A stretch of 64,000 bases of DNA from Actinomadura rifamycini DSM 43936. Lineage in GTDB: Bacteria; Actinomycetota; Actinomycetes; Streptosporangiales; Streptosporangiaceae. Location: positions 124,001 to 188,000 of the forward strand of contig NZ_AULB01000009.1 of the NCBI RefSeq assembly GCF_000425065.1, read 5' to 3'. Shown here one piece after another: positions 26,500 to 34,841 of the stretch. Position 1 is the first letter of the stretch. Each line of letters opens with the position of its first letter. Below the pieces are notes generated by a model. The model saw nothing but the letters and a program-made list of their open reading frames with translations, had not been told where the DNA came from and ran no database searches. The position numbers and the translations under genes are program-made.

Positions 26500-27354
26500 A
26501 TGACGAATCTGGAGGGCCGGACGTGCCTCATCACCGGTGCCGCCGGCGGCCTCGGCCGGAGCATGGCGCTGGCCGCCGCGGCCCGCGGCGCCGAGCTGGT
26601 GCTGACCGACCTGGACGACGCCGGCCTGCGGCGCACGGCCGACGAGGTGCGGGACGCGGGCGGCACCGTCCGGTTCAGTGAGGCCGCCGACGTGGCGGAC
26701 CGGGACGCGGTAGGACGGCTGGCCGAGCGGGCGCTCGCCGCCACCGGCGGCGTCGACGTGGTGATGAACGTCGCGGGCGTCTCGGTCTGGGGGGCCGTCG
26801 ACCGGCTCGACCACCGGCACTGGCGCCGCACCGTCGACATCAACCTGATGGGGCCGATCCACGTCATCGAGGCGTTCGTGCCGCCGATGATCGCGGCGGG
26901 ACGCGGCGGGCACCTCGTCAACGTGTCCTCGGCCGCGGGACTGTTCGGCCTGCCCTGGCACGCCGCCTACAGCGCGAGCAAGTTCGGGCTGCGCGGCGTC
27001 AGCGAGGTGCTCCGCTTCGACCTGCGCCGCCACCGCATCGGCGTGAGCCTCGTCTGCCCCGGCGCGGTCGCCACCCCGCTCGTCCGGAGCGTCGAGCTGG
27101 TCGGCATCGACCGCGAGACGCCGACGGCGCGCCGGATGACCCGCCTGTTCGCCCGGCACGCGGTGTCCCCGGACCGTGCGGCGCGGGCCGTCCTGCGCGG
27201 CGTCGAACGCGACCGGTACATGGTCTACACCTCGGCCGACGTGCGGATCGGGCACCTGGCCCAGCGCCTGTGCCCGCCGCTGTACGAGGCGGCCATGCAC
27301 GCGATGAACCGGGCGTTCGTCCGGGCCGTGCGGCGGGCGGCGCGCCGTGGCTGA
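26500..27354 (+). CDS. Short-chain dehydrogenase/reductase
   Basis: A 284-residue SDR: CLITGAAGGLGRSMALAAAARG for coenzyme, NVAGVSVWG, catalytic Ser in LVNVSSAAGLFG and the Tyr/Lys pair in YSASKFGLRG, followed by VCPGAVATPLV. Its C-terminal extension (RYMVYTSADVRIGHLAQ) suits the larger classical SDRs that act on lipid-like substrates. It overlaps the next gene by 8 nt. The substrate is unknown; context beside steroid-type genes suggests a hydrophobic alcohol. Confidence 0.88.
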   Translation: MTNLEGRTCLITGAAGGLGRSMALAAAARGAELVLTDLDDAGLRRTADEVRDAGGTVRFSEAADVADRDAVGRLAERALAATGGVDVVMNVAGVSVWGAVDRLDHRHWRRTVDINLMGPIHVIEAFVPPMIAAGRGGHLVNVSSAAGLFGLPWHAAYSASKFGLRGVSEVLRFDLRRHRIGVSLVCPGAVATPLVRSVELVGIDRETPTARRMTRLFARHAVSPDRAARAVLRGVERDRYMVYTSADVRIGHLAQRLCPPLYEAAMHAMNRAFVRAVRRAARRG

Positions 27355-27955
27355 GCCGTCGCCCGCCGGGCGGCCGCGCGTCGCGCCCGGCGGCCTGCGG
27401 CAGGTCGGGCCGCTGGCCTGGCTCGTGAGCCGCGGCACGGCGCGGGTCGCGGGCACGACGCCGCCGAACCTCTTCCTCACGCTGGGGCGCCGCCGGAAGC
27501 TGTTCCGGGGCTGGCTGCACTTCGCCGCCCGGCTGATGCCGGCCGGCGGCCTGCCGCGGCGGGAGGGCGAGATGGTGATCCTGCGCGTGGCGCACCTCCG
27601 CGGCTGCGACTACGAGTTCCGGCACCACTCCCGGCTCGCCCGCCGCGCCGGCCTCACGGCCGGCGACCTCGAACGGATCACGGCCGGTCCCCGCGACGGC
27701 GGCTGGACGGGCCGCGACCTGGCGATCCTGACCGCCGTGGACCGCCTGCAGCGGGACCGCGACATCGACGACGACGCCTGGGCCCGGCTGCGCGAGCACC
27801 TGACCGAGCCGGAGTGCGTCGAGCTGTGCATGCTCGCCGGCCACTACGACATGCTCGCCACCGTGATCACCGCCCTGCGCATCCAGCCCGACCGGCCGCG
27901 GCGACGCGGCTCGTCGACGGACACGGAGGCGCCGGCCCGCAAGAGTGCCCGTTAA
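27347..27955 (+). CDS. Carboxymuconolactone decarboxylase/AhpD-like protein
   Basis: A 202-residue protein with the CMD/AhpD helical fold: NLFLTLGRRRKLFRGWLHF, then LPRREGEMVILRVAHLRGCDYEFRHH (only one Cys where AhpD has Cys-x-x-Cys), then LTAVDRLQRDRDIDDDAW and LCMLAGHYDMLA. Such proteins are often called peroxidase-related, but the missing second Cys argues against a disulfide mechanism. GTG 27347 overlaps the SDR end, so it is co-translated. Its 3' end overlaps the convergent WYL regulator by 4 nt. Confidence 0.78.
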   Translation: MAEPSPAGRPRVAPGGLRQVGPLAWLVSRGTARVAGTTPPNLFLTLGRRRKLFRGWLHFAARLMPAGGLPRREGEMVILRVAHLRGCDYEFRHHSRLARRAGLTAGDLERITAGPRDGGWTGRDLAILTAVDRLQRDRDIDDDAWARLREHLTEPECVELCMLAGHYDMLATVITALRIQPDRPRRRGSSTDTEAPARKSAR

Positions 27956-28926
27956 CTCTCCTCCCGCCCGGGCTCGACGGCGCGGCGGTAGCGATCGGCG
28001 AGTGCGCGCACGTGTTCGACGAGCTCAGCGGGTTCCGTCACGGTGAAGTCGAAGCCGAGCAGGCCGAGGTGGACGGCGAGCGCCTCGACGCCGTCCGCGC
28101 CGGTGTCCAGCAGGCAGCGGGTGTCGTCGACCGGAGTGACCGCCCCGACGGCGGCGTTGATCCGCTCGGCGACCCGTTCGGCCGGCGCGTGCACGACGAC
28201 CCGCGCCCGGTACCGCCAGGAGGCCGAGGACACGCCCCGGCGCACCTGGTCGACGGCCTCCTCGGGGAGCTCGCGGGGAGCGAACCGGGGGCCCGCCGGG
28301 GTGCGCGGGCGGAGCCTGTCCACCCGGAACGTCCGCCAGCCGGACCGGTCGACGTCGAACGCGACGAGGTACCACCGGCGCCCCCAGTTGACGAGCCGGT
28401 ACGGCTCCGCCTCGCGCCGGGTCGCGGAGCCGTCGTGGCCCCGGTAGTCGAACCGCAGACGCTCGTGGTCGCGGCAGGCGGCGGCGAGGGTGCTCAGCGT
28501 GTCCGCGTCCACCCGCGGGCCCGGGTCGTCCCGGGGTACCGCGACGGCATAGCGCTGGAGGGCGCCGACGCGGCGCCGGAGCCGGGACGGCAGGACCTGC
28601 TCCAGCTTCGCCAGCGCGCGCAGCGAGGTCTCCTCGACCCCGGTGATCGTGCCGCCGGCGGCGGTGCGGAGCCCGATCGCCACCGCGACCGCCTCGTCGT
28701 CGTCGAGGAGGAGCGGCGGCAGCGCGGCACCGGCGCCGAGCCGGTACCCGCCCACCGAGCCGCGAGTGCCGTGCACCGGGTAGCCGAGGTTCCGCAGCCG
28801 TTCCACGTCGTTGCGGACGGTCCGGGTGCTGACCGACAGCCGCTCGGCCAATTCGGCGCCGGTCCAGTCGCGGGGGGTCTGCAGGAGGGAGAGCAGGCGC
28901 AGCAGCCGCGCCGAGGTTTCCAACAT
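27952..28926 (-). CDS. WYL-domain transcriptional regulator
   Basis: A 324-residue regulator with an N-terminal DeoR-type helix-turn-helix ([36 protein letters not shown]) and a WYL domain ([28 protein letters not shown], then a C-terminal WCX-like part). YafY-type WYL regulators of actinomycetes often sit next to a redox or hydrolase gene that they control. Here the divergent partner is an epoxide hydrolase, separated by 62 bp with two inverted repeats. The effector is unknown. Confidence 0.87.
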   Translation of the reverse strand: MLETSARLLRLLSLLQTPRDWTGAELAERLSVSTRTVRNDVERLRNLGYPVHGTRGSVGGYRLGAGAALPPLLLDDDEAVAVAIGLRTAAGGTITGVEETSLRALAKLEQVLPSRLRRRVGALQRYAVAVPRDDPGPRVDADTLSTLAAACRDHERLRFDYRGHDGSATRREAEPYRLVNWGRRWYLVAFDVDRSGWRTFRVDRLRPRTPAGPRFAPRELPEEAVDQVRRGVSSASWRYRARVVVHAPAERVAERINAAVGAVTPVDDTRCLLDTGADGVEALAVHLGLLGFDFTVTEPAELVEHVRALADRYRRAVEPGREES

Positions 28927-28946
28927 TCTTCGGAGCCTGCCTCGCC

Positions 28947-28986
28947 ATTAGGAACGGACTTTGCCTAATTGCTCCCTACGTTAGGG
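28947..28986. promoter_or_regulatory. Two inverted repeats between WYL regulator and epoxide hydrolase
   Basis: ATTAGG (28947-28952) pairs with CCTAAT (28964-28969) across 11 bp. CCCTA (28974-28978) pairs with TAGGG (28982-28986) across 3 bp. Both lie in the 62-bp divergent promoter region and are candidate sites for the WYL regulator. Confidence 0.5.
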
Positions 28987-28988
28987 GC

Positions 28989-30173
28989 ATGACGAACGAA
29001 GGCGCGATCGCCCCCTTCCGAATCGAGATCCCCGAGGCCGAGCTCGACGACCTCCGGCAGCGGCTGGCCCGGACCCGGTGGGCCGGGGAGCCGCCCGCCG
29101 GCGAGGCCGCGGCGTCCGGCCCGGTACCGCCCGGCTGGGAGTACGGCGTCCCGGTGGGCTACGTCAGGGAGCTCGTCGAGCGGTGGCGCACCGGATACGA
29201 CTGGCGCGCCTGGGAGGCGAAGCTGAACGCGCACCCGCAGTTCACCACTGAGATCGACGGCCAGAACGTCCACTTCCTGCACGTGCGCTCGCCGGAGCCG
29301 GACGCCACGCCGCTGATCCTGACCCACGGCTGGCCGACGTCGGTCGTCGAATGGCTCGACGTGATCGGCCCGCTCACCGACCCGCGGGCCCACGGCGGCG
29401 ACCCGGCGGACGCGTTCCACCTGGTCGTCCCGTCGGTGCCGGGCTTCCCGCTCTCCGGGCCGACCCGGGAGCGCGGCTGGGACCGGTACCGGGTGGCGCG
29501 CGCCTGGGCCGAGCTGATGCGCCGGCTCGGGTACGACCGGTACGGCGCGGCCGGCAACGACGGCGGATCGCTGATCTCCCCCGAGGTGGGCCGGGCCGAT
29601 CCCGAGCACGTCTGCGGCGTCCACGTCACGCAGGTCTTCTCGTTCCCCTCGGGCGACCCCGCCGAGCTGGACGGGCTCGGCGAGGAGGAGCGCGGCAAGC
29701 TCGCCTTCGCCGAGTGGTTCACCGAGAACCGGGGCGCGTACGACAAGCTTCAGTCCACCGAGCCGCAGAACCTCGCGCACGCCCTGGCGGACTCGCCCGC
29801 CGGCCTGCTGGGCTGGCACGCCCAACTTCTCGGCCCCTCGCTCGACCCGGACTACGTGCTCACCAACGTCATGCTCTACTGGCTGACCAACACCGCCGCC
29901 TCGGCCGCGCGGTTCTACTACGAGGACGCGACGACCGCCCCCGCCCGGCAGAAGTCGAACGGCCGGGGCACCGCGGTGCCGGAGCCGACCACCGTGCCCC
30001 TCGGGCTGGCGAACTTCGCCTGGGACTACCAGTCGATCCGGACGTTCGCCGAGCGCGACCACGCGAACATCGTCTCCTGGAACGCCTACGACCGGGGCGG
30101 CCACTTCGCCGCGCACGACGCGCCGGACCTGCTCGTCCAGGACCTCCGGGAGTTCTTCCGCAAGGTCCGCTGA
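28989..30173 (+). CDS. Epoxide hydrolase (EHN-type alpha/beta hydrolase)
   Basis: A 394-residue epoxide hydrolase with the N-terminal EHN cap-region ([25 protein letters not shown]) and an alpha/beta core. The oxyanion HGWP motif is in [14 protein letters not shown]. The nucleophile elbow position reads AGNDGGS, giving Asp instead of a Ser, as expected. The C-terminal His is in [16 protein letters not shown]. It opens epoxides to diols in the cytosol. It is divergent from, and likely regulated by, the WYL protein. Confidence 0.88.
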   Translation: MTNEGAIAPFRIEIPEAELDDLRQRLARTRWAGEPPAGEAAASGPVPPGWEYGVPVGYVRELVERWRTGYDWRAWEAKLNAHPQFTTEIDGQNVHFLHVRSPEPDATPLILTHGWPTSVVEWLDVIGPLTDPRAHGGDPADAFHLVVPSVPGFPLSGPTRERGWDRYRVARAWAELMRRLGYDRYGAAGNDGGSLISPEVGRADPEHVCGVHVTQVFSFPSGDPAELDGLGEEERGKLAFAEWFTENRGAYDKLQSTEPQNLAHALADSPAGLLGWHAQLLGPSLDPDYVLTNVMLYWLTNTAASAARFYYEDATTAPARQKSNGRGTAVPEPTTVPLGLANFAWDYQSIRTFAERDHANIVSWNAYDRGGHFAAHDAPDLLVQDLREFFRKVR

Positions 30174-30242
30174 CCTGCCGCCGCCCGTTCGCGTCCCCGT
30201 TTCCTCATCCCTCCCGTTTCACCGCAACGAAAAGGAACCCTC

Positions 30243-31085
30243 GTGTATCTCGTCATCGGTGCCACCGCCCATTTCGGACGCCAGACCGTGGAGGAGCTGG
30301 TCGCCGCGGGCGCGCCCGTCCGGGCGCTGACCCGCGCGCCGGAGCGGGCCGGCCTGCCGGCGCAGGCCGACGTGGTCCAGGGCGACCTGACCAAGCCCGA
30401 GACACTGCCGGCGGTGCTGGCCGGAGTCGAGGCCGTCTTCCTGGTTCCGCAGTACGGCCTGGACCTCGCTCCGCTGGTGGCGGCCGCGGAGCGGGCCGGG
30501 GTACGGCGGCTCGTGCTGCTGTCCTCCGGGGCGGTCGTCCCGGGCGCCGAGCGGCAGCCCGACGCGATCGCCCGGTACCACCGCGACGTGGAGCGGGCCG
30601 TCGAGGCGTCCGGGATGGAGTGGACGTTCCTCCGGCTGCTGTTCCCCGCCATCAACTCGCTGACGTTCGCGATGCAACTCCAGGGCGGTGACGTCGTTCG
30701 TGCGCCCTACACGAAGGCCGCTTTCAGTGCCGTGCACGAACGGGACGTCGCCGAGGTGGCCGCACGAATCCTCGTCGGCGGCGGGCACGCGGGGCGGGCC
30801 TACGACCTGACCGGGCCCGAGTTGCTGACCCAGGCGGCGCAGGTGCGCATCCTCGGCGAGGTGCTGGAGCGCCCGCTCACCGTCGAGGACGTCGACCCGG
30901 AACCCGTCCTGCGGGAGATGGGCCGGTTCATGGACCCCGAGTTCCTGGCGGCGCTGTTCGGTCTCATGGCGCGCGCGGTCGGCGAGCCCGCACCGGTCAA
31001 CGACGTCGTCGAACAGATCACCGGGCACCCCGCGCGTCCCTACGCCCGGTGGGTCGCGGATCACCGGTCCGACTTCGGCGGCTGA
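30243..31085 (+). CDS. NmrA-like NAD(P)-binding protein
   Basis: A 280-residue atypical SDR of the NmrA group. It begins with the Rossmann motif MYLVIGATAHFGRQTVEELVAAG and continues with ALTRAPERAG, VVQGDLTKPE and VRRLVLLSSGAVVP. The Tyr-x-x-x-Lys dyad is replaced in the Ser region (RYHRDVERAVEASG), which suggests redox sensing or a quinone reductase. A GTG start with AAGGAA upstream is used. It follows the epoxide hydrolase by 69 bp and is followed by a strong stem-loop. Confidence 0.82.
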   Translation: MYLVIGATAHFGRQTVEELVAAGAPVRALTRAPERAGLPAQADVVQGDLTKPETLPAVLAGVEAVFLVPQYGLDLAPLVAAAERAGVRRLVLLSSGAVVPGAERQPDAIARYHRDVERAVEASGMEWTFLRLLFPAINSLTFAMQLQGGDVVRAPYTKAAFSAVHERDVAEVAARILVGGGHAGRAYDLTGPELLTQAAQVRILGEVLERPLTVEDVDPEPVLREMGRFMDPEFLAALFGLMARAVGEPAPVNDVVEQITGHPARPYARWVADHRSDFGG

Positions 31086-31152
31086 CCGGGGAGGGAGCGG
31101 CGCCCGCCGCCCCTCCGCCCGGTGCCGGGACGGCCCCCGGTACGGGGGGCGG

Positions 31153-31187
31153 GGCGCGCCGCGTTCGCGAGGCGGACGCGGCGCGCC
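31153..31187. terminator. Strong GC-rich stem-loop terminator
   Basis: A perfect 12-bp stem (GGCGCGCCGCGT, 31153-31164, with ACGCGGCGCGCC, 31176-31187) and 11-nt loop starts 68 bp after the NmrA-like stop. No U-tract follows, which is usual for actinomycete terminators. Confidence 0.72.
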
Positions 31188-31360
31188 GCCGATAGACCGG
31201 AGGGACCGGTGGGGCTGTGGGCATTGCCGGTGGCTCCCGAGTCGGTTAGCTTCCGCCTAGAACCGCCTGTGGCGGCCCCGCCAGCTTCGCCGTGAGGACC
31301 CATGCTCCCTGACAGTCCTGTCGCGTCCCCCGCCGCACGCCCGATCGGCGGGCACCCGCG

Positions 31361-32815
31361 ATGACGCGTCTCGTCCCGCGCGCCCGGACGTGGAAGCAGG
31401 GGCGCGGACGCCCCGCGCCCGCCGCTGAGGGGCGCGGCGGCGGCCCGGCCGGCGGGCGCCTCGCGCTCGCGATCCTGGCCACCTGCCAGCTCACGCTCGT
31501 GGTGGACGCCTCGATTGTGAACGTGGCGCTGCCGAGCATCCGGAGCGGCCTGGGGTTCGGCGACGCGGGGCTGTCCTGGGTGGTGAACGCCTACACCCTC
31601 GCGTTCGGCGGGCTGCTGCTGCTCGGGGGACGGGCGGGCGACCTGCTCGGCCACCGCCGGGTGTTCATGGCGGGCGTCGGCCTGTTCACGGTCGCGTCCC
31701 TGGTCGGCGGGCTCGCCGCCGCGCCGGGGTGGCTGCTGGCCGCGCGGGCGGCGCAGGGCGTCGGCGCCGCCCTCGCCGGGCCCGGGGCGCTCGCGCTCAT
31801 CGCCACGACGTTCGAGGACGGGCCGCGCAGGAGCCGGGCGCTGGCCGTGTCCGCGATCGTCGGGAGCGCGGGCATGGTGGTCGGGCTCGTCCTCGGCGGG
31901 GTGCTGACGGCCTGGGCGTCGTGGCGGGCGGTCCTGTTCGTCAACGTCCCGGTCGGGGCCGCCATCGTGCTGCTCACACCGCGCGCCATCCGCGAGTCCC
32001 CGCGCCGGGAGGGCCGCTTCGACCTGGCCGGCGCGTTCGCCTGCACCGCCGGGTCGACGCTCCTGGTGTACGGCTTCATCCGCGCCGCCGAGGGCGGCTG
32101 GTCCGCGGGCTGGACGCCGGGCGCCTTCGGCGTCGCCGTGCTGCTGCTCGCGCTGTTCCCGGTGATCGAGGCCCGCGCCCGGCAGCCGATCATGCCGCTG
32201 CGGCTGTTCCGCGACCGGGACCGGGTGGGCGCGCTCATCATGCGGCTGCTGCTGACCGCCGCCATGAGCGGCATGCTGTTCTTCCTCACCCTGTACGTCC
32301 AGGGGGTGCTCGGGTACGGGCCGCTGGAGACCGGGTTCGGGTTCCTTCCGACGACGATCGCGCTGATCGCCGCCAGCAGGGCGGTGCCCCGGCTGCTTTC
32401 CCGGTACGGCCCGCGGCCGATCATGGCGGCGGGCGCCGTGCTGTGCCTGGCGGGGATGGTGTGGCTGACGCAGGCGGGGCAGACGAGCGGCTACCTCACG
32501 ATGATCCTCGGCCCGGTGCTGCTGTTCGGTGCCGGCACCGGGCTGGTGTCGGTGGCGGCGACGTTCGTGGCGCTGGCGTCGGTGCCGCCGGGCGAGACCG
32601 GCGCCACGTCGGCGCTGCTGCAGAGCATGCAGCAGACCGGCGGCTCGCTGGGCCTGGCCGTGCTGGTCAGCACGCACGACGCCGCCGCGCGCGGGACGTC
32701 CGAGCTGGCCGGCATGCGCGGCGCGTTCACCGCGGGCGCGGTCTTCACCGCGGGGATGCTCGTGACGGCGCTGGTCGGCTTCCGGCGGCGCCCCGCCGGT
32801 CGGGAGAGCGCCTGA
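31361..32815 (+). CDS. MFS drug transporter, DHA2/EmrB type
   Basis: A 484-residue major facilitator protein, with about 14 hydrophobic segments. Typical DHA2 sequences are present: VVDASIVNVALPSIRSGLGF in TM1, LLLLGGRAGDLLGHRRVF (motif A), and ARAAQGVGAALAGPGALALI. These proton antiporters export drugs or secondary metabolites through the membrane. It ends 37 bp before the convergent TrpB2-like gene, at the left border of the natural-product cluster, so it may be the exporter of that product (inference). The 5' ribosome site is weak; the first ~30 residues are basic and unconserved. Confidence 0.86.
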   Translation: MTRLVPRARTWKQGRGRPAPAAEGRGGGPAGGRLALAILATCQLTLVVDASIVNVALPSIRSGLGFGDAGLSWVVNAYTLAFGGLLLLGGRAGDLLGHRRVFMAGVGLFTVASLVGGLAAAPGWLLAARAAQGVGAALAGPGALALIATTFEDGPRRSRALAVSAIVGSAGMVVGLVLGGVLTAWASWRAVLFVNVPVGAAIVLLTPRAIRESPRREGRFDLAGAFACTAGSTLLVYGFIRAAEGGWSAGWTPGAFGVAVLLLALFPVIEARARQPIMPLRLFRDRDRVGALIMRLLLTAAMSGMLFFLTLYVQGVLGYGPLETGFGFLPTTIALIAASRAVPRLLSRYGPRPIMAAGAVLCLAGMVWLTQAGQTSGYLTMILGPVLLFGAGTGLVSVAATFVALASVPPGETGATSALLQSMQQTGGSLGLAVLVSTHDAAARGTSELAGMRGAFTAGAVFTAGMLVTALVGFRRRPAGRESA

Positions 32816-32851
32816 AGGCGCTCCGCGCGCCATCGCTCGGCGGGGGGCGGT

Positions 32852-34201
32852 TCACAGCGACTCGATGAGGCGCAGGGACGCCTTGATCTCCTCGTCGGTG
32901 GGGGCGACGTCGGCGGTCTCCCCGGACAGGTGGCTCTCGTAGGCCCCGAGGTCCAGCAGCCCGTGGCCGCTCAGCCCGATGAGGATGACGCGTTCGGCCC
33001 GCTCCTCGCGGGCGCGCGCCGCCTCGTCGATCGCGGCGGCGACGGCGTGGGCCGATTCGGGGGCGGGCACGAGCCCCTCGGCCTTCGCGAACACGGCGCC
33101 GCTCTCGAACACCCGGGTCTGCGGGTAGGCGGTCGCCTCCACCAGGCCGTCGTGGTACATCGCGCTGACGATCGGGGCGGCGCCGTGGTACCGCAGCCCC
33201 CCGGCGTGGATGTGGTAGGCCGTGAACGTATGCCCGAGGGTGTACATCTTCACGGCGGGGGTGACGCCGGAGTAGTCGGTGTAGTCCATCATGTAGCTGC
33301 CGCGGGTCATCTTGGGGCAGGCTTCGGGCTCGACCGCGAGGAACCGGGTGCCGGGGTTCTCGGTCCGCGACGCCCGGTAGAAGGGGAAGGTCAGCCCGGC
33401 GAAGTTGCTGCCCGCTCCCATCGCCCCGATGACGACGTCGGGGAACTCGCCCGCCAGCCGCATCTGGAGCAGGGCCTCCTCGCCGATGACCGTCTGGTGC
33501 ATGAGGACGTGGTTCTCGCCGCTGCCGATCGAGAACCGCGCCTCCTTGCGGCCGTTCGCGTACTCGATCGCCTCGGCGTTCGCTATCCCGAGGGTGCCCG
33601 GCGAGTCGGGGTCGGCGCGCAGGGCGGCCCTGCCGACCTCCGTCCTCGTGCTGGGGCTCGGGACGACCTCGGCCCCGTTCAGCCGCATCAGCGTGCCCCG
33701 GTAGGGCTTCTGCTCGTAGCTGGACCGGACCATGAAGACGGTGCACGCCATGCCGTACGGGTGGCAGGCCATCGCGAGCGCGGTGCCCCACTGGCCCGCG
33801 CCCGTTCCCGTGACCATCTCCCGGACGCCCGACCTGCCGTAGTAATACGCCTGCGCCAGCGCGGTGTTTATCTTGTGGCTGCCGGAAGGGCTGGTGCCCT
33901 CGTATTTGACATAGATACGCGCCGGGGTGTCGAGTTCCTTTTCGAGTCTGACCGCGCGGAACAACGGAGTCGGGCGCCAGCGCCGGTACTCCGCCCGAAC
34001 GGGTTCGGGTATTTCTATGAAGCGCTCGCGGCTGATGCTCTGGCGGTACATCGACAGCGGGAGTTGCGGCTGCAGGGGTGTTTCCAGGTCGTTTCTCGGT
34101 CGCGCCGGCCGCGCCGCTGGAACGTCGAACGGGAGATCGGCGAGGACGTTGTACCAATGCGTCGGAATCCGGTCCCGGTCGAGTTCGAAATTCTCCCGCA
34201 T
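32852..34201 (-). CDS. TrpB2-like PLP enzyme lacking the catalytic Glu
   Basis: A 449-residue protein of the TrpB2 branch of tryptophan synthase beta subunits: IPTHWYNVLADLP at the N terminus, WRPTPLFRAVRLEKEL, PLP Lys110 in SPSGSHKINTALAQ, GAGSNFAGL for phosphate and GLSGHG near the C terminus. The key difference is at residue 132, where the family motif ETGAGQ(W)G reads GTGAGQWG: the catalytic Glu that activates the indole nucleophile is Gly (codon GGA, 33806-33808). No other trp gene is nearby. It is translated right after the carrier protein gene (1 bp gap). A PLP-dependent beta-replacement or elimination on a Ser/Cys-like substrate in the natural-product pathway is plausible. Confidence 0.88.
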   Translation of the reverse strand: MRENFELDRDRIPTHWYNVLADLPFDVPAARPARPRNDLETPLQPQLPLSMYRQSISRERFIEIPEPVRAEYRRWRPTPLFRAVRLEKELDTPARIYVKYEGTSPSGSHKINTALAQAYYYGRSGVREMVTGTGAGQWGTALAMACHPYGMACTVFMVRSSYEQKPYRGTLMRLNGAEVVPSPSTRTEVGRAALRADPDSPGTLGIANAEAIEYANGRKEARFSIGSGENHVLMHQTVIGEEALLQMRLAGEFPDVVIGAMGAGSNFAGLTFPFYRASRTENPGTRFLAVEPEACPKMTRGSYMMDYTDYSGVTPAVKMYTLGHTFTAYHIHAGGLRYHGAAPIVSAMYHDGLVEATAYPQTRVFESGAVFAKAEGLVPAPESAHAVAAAIDEAARAREERAERVILIGLSGHGLLDLGAYESHLSGETADVAPTDEEIKASLRLIESL

Positions 34202-34202
34202 C

Positions 34203-34493
34203 TCAGGCTCCGCCGCCCTCCGCGTCGACGATTCCACTGATCATGTCCACCAGGCTGCCCACGTCGCGAAGCTCCGCGAGCATGACGTCCTCGTCGTCGA
34301 TCTCGATGCCGAACTCCTTCTCGACCTCCACGAGGGTGTGCAGCAGGCTGAGCGAGTCCATGCCCACGGTCGGCGAGTAGAGCGAGACCTTCTCGTCGAG
34401 TCGCGCAGGGTCGATGTTCAGATCGAGAACGCGGATCATAATGCTTTTGATCTGCGCCGCGAGGTCCGTTCTGTTGGCACGATCCATGGGCAT
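34203..34493 (-). CDS. Free-standing acyl/peptidyl carrier protein
   Basis: A 96-residue carrier protein. The phosphopantetheine site is GMDSLSLLHTL, followed by the recognition helix VEVEKEFGIEIDDEDV and the final VGSLVDMI. I start at ATG 34493 (GAGGTG just upstream); the frame runs further 5' without ribosome site. It is the only discrete carrier of this type in the cluster and lies next to the divergent acyl-CoA-dehydrogenase-like and prolyl-adenylation genes, which would use a carrier-bound amino acid. It is co-translated with the TrpB2-like enzyme, which may also act on a carrier-bound substrate. Confidence 0.9.
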   Translation of the reverse strand: MPMDRANRTDLAAQIKSIMIRVLDLNIDPARLDEKVSLYSPTVGMDSLSLLHTLVEVEKEFGIEIDDEDVMLAELRDVGSLVDMISGIVDAEGGGA

Positions 34494-34841
34494 GCACCTC
34501 GTCTGCGGCGTCGGCCGGAAGGAGAAGCGAACGGGAGTCGGCGGGGGGCGAATCGGCGCCGGGGATATGCGTGCGCCAGCAGTCGGGGAACGGCGCGTCA
34601 CGGGCCGGCGGTGGAGTCGCCGGTTCGGCCGGTCCGACCCGCCGGGTCCTCTCCGGAGAACCGGCGGCGGCCCATGACCGGGTCGTTTACCGCGTCGATC
34701 GGTTGACGGTCCGTACCGTACGACAGGCGTCCGGGGCGCGCAAGAGGCGGCGCGAAGTGGCGCGCCGAACCCATTTGGCAGATGTTGTGCTTCTCAAGAT
34801 CGCTAGGCGCATGCACAATGGGCAGCGTTCGGTGCGGCCGG
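34494..34841. promoter_or_regulatory. Divergent promoter region of the natural-product cluster
   Basis: No gene is visible here. The region should hold promoters for the leftward ACP-TrpB2-like pair and the rightward dehydrogenase operon. It contains CGTAC-C-GTACG (34712-34722, perfect 5-1-5 inverted repeat) a few bases after a TTGACG hexamer (34703-34708), and TTGTGC/GCACAA arms (34785-34790 and 34813-34818). Base composition is less GC-rich than in the genes. Confidence 0.5.

Noticed and set aside
32852..34201. TrpB2-like gene as an ordinary tryptophan biosynthesis gene
   Set aside because: No trpA, trpC or trpE lies nearby, it is co-translated with a carrier protein, and the catalytic Glu is missing.
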